Shown piece by piece: positions 38,512-43,308 of a stretch of DNA of 43,308 bases. Every line of letters begins with the position of its first letter. Position 1 is the first letter of the stretch. Origin of the DNA: Burkholderiaceae bacterium (GTDB lineage Bacteria > Pseudomonadota > Gammaproteobacteria > Burkholderiales > Burkholderiaceae_D); assembly GCA_019232795.1 (NCBI GenBank), contig JAFANH010000090.1:1-43308 (forward strand), given 5' to 3'. The notes below the pieces were generated by a model that did not search any database, was not told the origin of the DNA, and worked only from the letters and a program-made list of their open reading frames with translations. The position numbers were made by a program, and so were the translations under genes.

Positions 38512-40989
38512 ATGAAATCGATAGGTTTGCCGGTTGCGCTGACTGCGGCGTTTGCCGTCATGGCTTGCGTCGCTGTCGATCCGACGGCATGCGCTCAGCA
38601 AGTCGACAGTATGGCGGCCGAATCACCGGCCGCGGAATCGCAGGTTGGCGCCGGAGATGCCGGCCTGGTCGTTGTCACCGGTGTGGCCTCAGGCGGCAAG
38701 CTGCGCAAGCTGGACAGCGCGTTTTCCATTACCACGGCGAGCGCGGAGCAGATACAGGAAGCCAGGCCGAGCAGCACGGCTGACATGTTCAAGATTGTGC
38801 CCGGTGTGACGCCGGATCCGACCGGCGGCCAAACCGGGGCCAACATCTATGTGCGCGGCTTCCCGTCAAATTCCGATGCGCCTTTCGTGACCCTGCAAGT
38901 CAACGGCGCACCGGTTTTTGCGTCGCCGACCCTGTCGTTCCTGGCAAACGATTCGACTTTCCGCATCGACGATACGATAGAGCGCGTCGAAGTCTTGCGC
39001 GGCGGTCCGAGCGTGCTGTATTCGAACGGCCAGCCCGGCATGACCATGAATTTCCTGCTGCTGGAGGGCAGCGAGGTGCCGCAAGGCAGCGTGCGTCTCA
39101 CCACGGGCACCGGTAATCTCGAGCGTGTCGATGCATTTTACGGCGGCAAGCTGGCGGACGGCTGGTACGCGTCCATCGGCGGTTTCCGCCGTGTGGCCGA
39201 CGGCATCCGCAACGGCGGCTTTCCGGCCGACGACGGCGGCTCGCTGAGCGCCACGCTGACCCATACGCTGGCCGACGGCAAGCTGCTGTTCTACGCACGC
39301 GCCACCGACGACAAGAATGCCTTCTATACTTCGCTGCCGGTCATGTTGCAGTCGAACGGCAGCTTGTCCACGTTTGCCGGCATCAATCCGTTGACGTGGA
39401 CTCCACTAAGCAACGCCACCCGTTACTTCACGCTGCCCGATGGCCAAAGCGGCGACCTGGCGCAAGGACGCGGCGCGCGCAACCTGCTGCTGGGCGCCGA
39501 CCTCGAACGCGACGTAGGCGGCTGGCGCGTGCTCAACCGGCTTGATTATTTTCGCGGAGACCAGCCGACCATCGCCATGTTCAGCGGTCCCAGCGTGGTC
39601 GGCCTGGGTGCGCAAATCGCCGCTTTGGCGGCCGCGGCAAACGCCAACCCGGCGCTGCTGGCAGCGGCGGGCAGGGCGGCCGTCTCGGGCAGCGCAGCCT
39701 ACGCGGGCAGTGGACAGCCGGTCGGCACGGATACGGAAACCGTGCAATTCGGCCTGTGGGACGTCGACAAGCGCGTGCAAAGTTTGACCGAGGAGTTGCG
39801 ACTGACGAAGGGGCTGTTCCAGGGTCATACGGTTACGGGCGGCATCTTCCTCGCGCACTACTCGTCGGACGATCTGTGGAATCTCGGTAACGACTTGCTG
39901 ATGGACGTTGCCGGCAACCCGATCCGTGTCACGCTCGACAACGGTGTGGAAGCCACGAATCCCAACGGATTCACCAGCGGCACCACGACCTATGTCAGCG
40001 ACCGCGGCGTCACGTCCAATTATGCGGTGTATCTGGCCGATGAATGGGCCTGGTCGGAACGCTTGAAACTGGACGCCGGCGTGCGCTACGAAGTTCAGAA
40101 CATGAATTTCGCCATAGCCGGCACCAGCGCCGGCTACGTCGGCAGCGATCCATTGGCGATGTTCAACTACGGCACGGTGACGCCGAACGGCACGAGCATA
40201 GCCTATGACGAACACTGGACACTGCCGTCCTTCACGTTCGGCGGCATCTATAAGCTGCGGCCAGACGCCAGCCTGTTTGCGCGCATCAATCGCGGCGGGC
40301 AGTTTCCCTATTTCGACCAGGTGCGTGGTAGTGCTCCCGAGCTGCCGCCGCCTGTCACGCGGATCGAACAGGCTGAATTGGGTTTCAAGGCGGTGACGCC
40401 GCTGTATAGCGTCTATGGAACCCTGTTTGCCAACCAGTTCGATAACCAGTTTCAGTACAGCCGCAACTTCGCGGGCGTGCCGCAAAACACCATAGGCGGT
40501 TCGCGCGCTTACGGTGTCGAATACGAGCTGGCCCTGCGTCCGCTGCGCAATTTCCAGGTTGTATGGAGCGGCGATGTGCTGCATGCCCGTTACCGCGGCT
40601 ATGATGATCAGGTGAACCCCGGCATCAACGGCAACATGATACAGGGCCAGCCGGCCAGCCAGTGGCGGCTGACGCCGAGCTATTTGATTCCGATCGGCGA
40701 CGATACGCTCAAGCTCTACGGCACCTATTCATTTTTCGGTGCGCACTGGGACGACCAGCAGAACACCGACCATCTTCCCGGTTTCTACGATGTGGACGCA
40801 GGCGCCTTGTATCGCGCCGGCGAGCATTGGGAATTCCGGCTGTCTGCATTGAATCTGACCAATCAAGTCGGCCTGATCCAGGGATCGGTCGGACGGGCGG
40901 TTGCTGTCGCCGGCAGTGCGCCGTATGCGACCACGGTCCGCACGCTGTTTGGGCGCGATGTGCAATTGTCGGTGAAGTACTCGTTTTAG
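38512..40989 (+). CDS. TonB-dependent outer-membrane receptor
   Basis: An 825-residue outer-membrane receptor of the siderophore/FhuA type. A signal region (VALTAAFAVMACVAVDPTACA) is followed by a plug with VVVTGVASGGK, STADMFKIVPGVTPDPTGGQ and NIYVRGF, then a long barrel ending VKYSF with a terminal Phe, as expected for outer-membrane insertion. The plug start lacks a clear N-terminal signalling domain, so no direct FecR/sigma control is visible. AGGGACGCGCC precedes the ATG. The substrate (ferric siderophore, cofactor or other) is unknown; the adjacent binding-like protein may share it. Confidence 0.9.
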   Translation: MKSIGLPVALTAAFAVMACVAVDPTACAQQVDSMAAESPAAESQVGAGDAGLVVVTGVASGGKLRKLDSAFSITTASAEQIQEARPSSTADMFKIVPGVTPDPTGGQTGANIYVRGFPSNSDAPFVTLQVNGAPVFASPTLSFLANDSTFRIDDTIERVEVLRGGPSVLYSNGQPGMTMNFLLLEGSEVPQGSVRLTTGTGNLERVDAFYGGKLADGWYASIGGFRRVADGIRNGGFPADDGGSLSATLTHTLADGKLLFYARATDDKNAFYTSLPVMLQSNGSLSTFAGINPLTWTPLSNATRYFTLPDGQSGDLAQGRGARNLLLGADLERDVGGWRVLNRLDYFRGDQPTIAMFSGPSVVGLGAQIAALAAAANANPALLAAAGRAAVSGSAAYAGSGQPVGTDTETVQFGLWDVDKRVQSLTEELRLTKGLFQGHTVTGGIFLAHYSSDDLWNLGNDLLMDVAGNPIRVTLDNGVEATNPNGFTSGTTTYVSDRGVTSNYAVYLADEWAWSERLKLDAGVRYEVQNMNFAIAGTSAGYVGSDPLAMFNYGTVTPNGTSIAYDEHWTLPSFTFGGIYKLRPDASLFARINRGGQFPYFDQVRGSAPELPPPVTRIEQAELGFKAVTPLYSVYGTLFANQFDNQFQYSRNFAGVPQNTIGGSRAYGVEYELALRPLRNFQVVWSGDVLHARYRGYDDQVNPGINGNMIQGQPASQWRLTPSYLIPIGDDTLKLYGTYSFFGAHWDDQQNTDHLPGFYDVDAGALYRAGEHWEFRLSALNLTNQVGLIQGSVGRAVAVAGSAPYATTVRTLFGRDVQLSVKYSF

Positions 40990-41030
40990 CGGGTGCAAGT
41001 TTTCTTGGGATTTTTGCAGTGTGCGATGCG

Positions 41031-42428
41031 TTACGCAGGCAAAAATCCAGGCCGCAATGCCTCAATGCTTGCCAAATGGTTCGCAGCGACCTGTTTGAAT
41101 CCGTCGGAAATCATGGCGTTGCCGATCGCCGCACGCCAAAACAATCTGGCTACTCTCAACCCGTCATCGAAAAACCGCATGTCGACCCGATCCAGCATGC
41201 GCGGCGAGAAAGTGCGGGGCACGACTTCCCCTTGCTGACTGGGCCGGTACATCATGGGCAAGGTATCGTAAGCCGGCAATAGGGAGAACTTGGCCGGCCT
41301 TGCCCAGGCAAACGAAAGATTTCCGGAGTGCCTATCGGTATTGCCGATCAGCGCGCCGAATACCTCGATAAATCGCACGTTATCCAAGTCGCGCTGGGGC
41401 AGGGCGCCGCGGTCGAACAGCATCTGCGCGCGATCGGACCATGGCCGATCGAGGGCGCCGAACAATGTGTCGATGCCGGCGAACGAAACCATAGGTGCGC
41501 GGCCAGCGGAGCCTATGCGGTCGAATCTTTCCACCTCCAGGAAGACACGGCCTCCGCCTGCGACGATGTGCGATTTGCTTGCGGCGCGGCCTTCTGCTCG
41601 CAGCGTTTCCAGCGCCAGGTGCTCGCAGATGAGCAGGTCCGCCCAGCGTTGCCCGGCAGGAGAATCGGTTGGCGGAGAGAACTTGACGAGGACATGGCAC
41701 ACGCTCATGTCGGCGCGCAGAACCGCTGCGGTGAACTTGGGCTGTTCGCCGCCGGCCGACGAACCCGGAGGGTCTCCGGCGTTGGCACGATCGGCATATG
41801 CGGGGTAAAGTGCTGCGCGCGCATCCTCGTTGGGAACGAGGTTTTCTCCGCGGCGGCCATGCGTCACATACCTGCTTAGCGCCTCGTTGCCGATGATGAC
41901 GTCGCCGAATACGTTCTCTCCGCGGCGCGCCAGGTACATCAGAGTGTGGTCGTCCGACCAGTCATTTATGTCTCTGGGCAGTGCGAGGTCTTCATGCTGG
42001 CGCGGCACCATGCGGCCCAGATAGCCCTGCGGACGCAGATCGGCAAGCCAAAACGGCAATCCTTCGTGGAGTTCGTAAGACGCTTCGCCGGCTTCCCGGT
42101 AGGTCGGGATAAATGCGTTCCAATCGCCGGCCAGAGTAATGAATTCGCCGAATGGCGCGGGTAGCCCATCCGCACTGACGCGGTAAACGGGGATGCGATG
42201 ACCAAGCTCATGAGCATCGCGCGCAAGCCCATACCGCGAAGATTTCAAGGCTCCAAGCGTCACGATCCTGGCGCCGGACGCGATGGCACGCTCTTTCAAC
42301 CTCGAAAACGTCGGCTGGGAAATACCGAGGCGAGCGCAAATTGATGCCGCGTTGTCCGGGCCGGCCCGCAGCAGCCTGACCAGGGCATCGATCTGTTCGA
42401 GACTCTTTCCGCGAGGCGGGGTGTTCAT
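41031..42428 (-). CDS. yjjJ: HipA-family kinase YjjJ-type
   Basis: A 465-residue HipA-like serine/threonine kinase. Unlike classic HipA it carries its own N-terminal winged-helix (LEQIDALVRLLRAGPDNAASICARL, GISQPTFSRLKERA), the hallmark of the YjjJ subgroup that works without a HipB partner. The phosphate-binding loop is SSAGGEQPKF, and the catalytic loop GNTDRHSGNLSFAW, followed by LPAYDTLPMMY. Kinase targets in this subgroup are not well known. The start ATG at 42428 lies at the edge of an AT-rich tract. It is convergent with the receptor gene (41-base gap). Confidence 0.88.
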   Translation of the reverse strand: MNTPPRGKSLEQIDALVRLLRAGPDNAASICARLGISQPTFSRLKERAIASGARIVTLGALKSSRYGLARDAHELGHRIPVYRVSADGLPAPFGEFITLAGDWNAFIPTYREAGEASYELHEGLPFWLADLRPQGYLGRMVPRQHEDLALPRDINDWSDDHTLMYLARRGENVFGDVIIGNEALSRYVTHGRRGENLVPNEDARAALYPAYADRANAGDPPGSSAGGEQPKFTAAVLRADMSVCHVLVKFSPPTDSPAGQRWADLLICEHLALETLRAEGRAASKSHIVAGGGRVFLEVERFDRIGSAGRAPMVSFAGIDTLFGALDRPWSDRAQMLFDRGALPQRDLDNVRFIEVFGALIGNTDRHSGNLSFAWARPAKFSLLPAYDTLPMMYRPSQQGEVVPRTFSPRMLDRVDMRFFDDGLRVARLFWRAAIGNAMISDGFKQVAANHLASIEALRPGFLPA

Positions 42429-42577
42429 ATAATTAAGTGAATAGTAAATAAAACATGTAATTAATTGAATTTAAAAATAAATATATCATTTTGAATTAAA
42501 AATGAATAGAAAATAGAATAAAAACTATTGAAGCAAAGATTTGTGCTGAAAGGCGGTTTATTCATGGCGACAGGCAC

Positions 42578-42617
42578 TCACCGTGAAAAATAACGAAATG
42601 AGTGTTTTTCACGGTGA
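42578..42617. repeat. 13-bp perfect inverted repeat
   Basis: TCACCGTGAAAAA (42578-42590) and TTTTTCACGGTGA (42605-42617) are exact complements around a 14-base loop, in the 269-base gap between yjjJ and the HTH gene. The part next to yjjJ (42429-42540) is very AT-rich. It could be an operator for either flanking DNA-binding protein; T-runs inside the arms make it weak as a terminator. Confidence 0.6.
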
Positions 42618-42697
42618 AAAGCTTGTTCCAGAGATGTTGCATATCTATACGAATCGTTGTGTAATCACAATAATTAGTTTTAATACCATTCAATCAT

Positions 42698-42943
42698 ATG
42701 GCTGTTCACAACAGGATTGCACTGTTTCGCGCCGAGCGTGGCGTCTCGCGCAAGGAGCTGGCCGAGGCGGTCGGGGTCAATAACCAGACCATCGGCTACC
42801 TCGAGCGCGGCGACTATATGCCCAGCCTGGAGCTGGCCTTGAAAATTGCGCGCTACTTCGACGTGTCGATCGAGATGCTGTTCTCACTGCAGGCATTCGA
42901 ATCGATTGCCATGATGCTCAAGCGTGCCGGAGAAGAGAAATGA
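42698..42943 (+). CDS. XRE-family HTH regulator
   Basis: An 81-residue single-domain DNA-binding protein (HNRIALFRAERGVSRKELAEAV, NNQTIGYLERGDYMPSLELALKIA), with the PSLELALKIARYFDVSIEMLF ending typical of small regulators that control an adjacent membrane protein. The ATG at 42698 lies in an AT-rich leader with no strong ribosome-binding site. Its stop overlaps the next gene as ATGA (42940-42943), so the two are coupled. It is not the HipB partner of yjjJ, which carries its own HTH. Confidence 0.88.
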   Translation: MAVHNRIALFRAERGVSRKELAEAVGVNNQTIGYLERGDYMPSLELALKIARYFDVSIEMLFSLQAFESIAMMLKRAGEEK

Positions 42944-43308
42944 ACGAGCCAAAGAAATCGCTGTTGGGTAGACTGGACGATTCAATCCGCTGGACCGGCA
43001 TGCCGAAGCGGGTGGCCGAGCATTGTGCCGATGGGGAGGCCAGGCGCGAGCGCAAATACCGGCCGCGGCGCTGGCTGCCTCTCATCCCGATACTGTTTGC
43101 CTGCGCGTTTGTGCTGATTGCCGTGTACTTGCCTCAGGCGCCATGGCAGTTTGCATGCTTGGCCGCCATCGTCCCCAGCATGTTGCCGCAAATGATCCGA
43201 GGCCCGCTCGCCAAGCAGGCGATTGAAGATGACGAACGTGAAGCCGCGCTGCGCAAGGATGCCTTTTATTTCTGTTTTGCCTTGCTCGCCATTCTCAATG
43301 TCGTGCTT
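42940..43308 (+). CDS. membrane protein, 5' part (runs off the window)
   Basis: The first 123 residues of a membrane protein coupled by ATGA overlap to the HTH gene. The N-terminal ~45 residues are basic and cytoplasmic (RRERKYRPRRWLP), followed by two adjacent hydrophobic segments (LIPILFACAFVLIAVYLP and FACLAAIVPSMLP) and a third beginning at the window edge (FYFCFALLAILNVVL). I do not recognise the family. HTH-plus-membrane-protein pairs of this kind are common in proteobacteria and usually the regulator represses its own operon. Confidence 0.8.
   Translation, partial: MNEPKKSLLGRLDDSIRWTGMPKRVAEHCADGEARRERKYRPRRWLPLIPILFACAFVLIAVYLPQAPWQFACLAAIVPSMLPQMIRGPLAKQAIEDDEREAALRKDAFYFCFALLAILNVVL

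Noticed and set aside
41031..42943. HipBA toxin-antitoxin pair formed by yjjJ and the XRE gene
   Set aside because: The genes are divergent and separated by 269 bases, and the kinase has its own N-terminal HTH; the XRE gene is coupled instead to a membrane protein gene.

Overview
The window looks like a GC-rich betaproteobacterial chromosome, most likely Burkholderiales and probably Oxalobacteraceae (Collimonas/Herbaspirillum/Janthinobacterium-like). That placement is an inference from codon use, protein style, the dispersed ATTCCC-N8-GGGAAT type intergenic repeats, and the mix of orphan periplasmic solute-binding-like proteins, an AlkB hydroxylase and DUF4214 surface proteins. No rRNA, tRNA or CRISPR array was seen.

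Layout. 1-2.6 kb: the tail of an alpha/beta hydrolase, a PAS-GGDEF diguanylate cyclase, a relic of a hotdog thioesterase and two small hypothetical genes. 2.6-5.5 kb: a secreted M16 zinc peptidase with two tandem halves. 5.8-12.1 kb: an accessory island. It holds a rightward phage early/replication block (S24-type repressor, operator/promoter, small early proteins, replication initiator-like protein, DnaC-like loader, sigma-like late regulator) without integrase or structural genes. A GNAT/DUF1778 toxin-antitoxin pair lies on its left and a HigBA-type pair on its right. Two palindromic repeat clusters sit inside the block.

12.1-16.9 kb: a tandem pair of large DUF4214 beta-rich surface/secreted proteins with a near-identical internal tract (gene conversion), preceded by a perfect-consensus CRP half-site pair. 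16.9-20.3 kb: a lipoprotein, a zinc-ribbon membrane protein, an M50-like membrane protein with an altered HExxH motif, and a lipoprotein di-heme cytochrome c peroxidase-like protein. 20.5-25.7 kb: solute-binding-like proteins, an SDR oxidoreductase with a nearby 3'-end relic, and a small-protein operon ending in a GDCCVxC protein.

25.9-27.9 kb: a lower-GC patch (TPR protein, Asp-nucleophile hydrolase, hypothetical protein) bounded by two related 59-bp repeats. 28-31.2 kb: a Crp/Fnr regulator divergent from an HD-domain (PhnZ/MIOX-like), class II aldolase and alpha/beta hydrolase operon, which may be an uncharacterised catabolic unit. 31.3-34.5 kb: a 14-bp tandem repeat, another orphan solute-binding-like protein and a chemoreceptor. 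34.7-37.4 kb: an alkane hydroxylase operon (alkB plus two rubredoxins) divergent from an AraC-type regulator. 37.5-41 kb: a solute-binding-like protein followed by a TonB-dependent receptor. 41-43.3 kb: a YjjJ-type HipA-family kinase, an AT-rich tract with a 13-bp-stem hairpin, and an HTH regulator overlapping a membrane-protein gene that runs off the window.

The best candidates for new biology are the HD/aldolase/hydrolase operon, the repeat-bounded patch at 26.5-27.9 kb, the toxin-antitoxin-bracketed phage early block with an Rmf/CrpP-like microprotein, and the expansion of orphan solute-binding-like proteins sharing C-terminal and central motifs.
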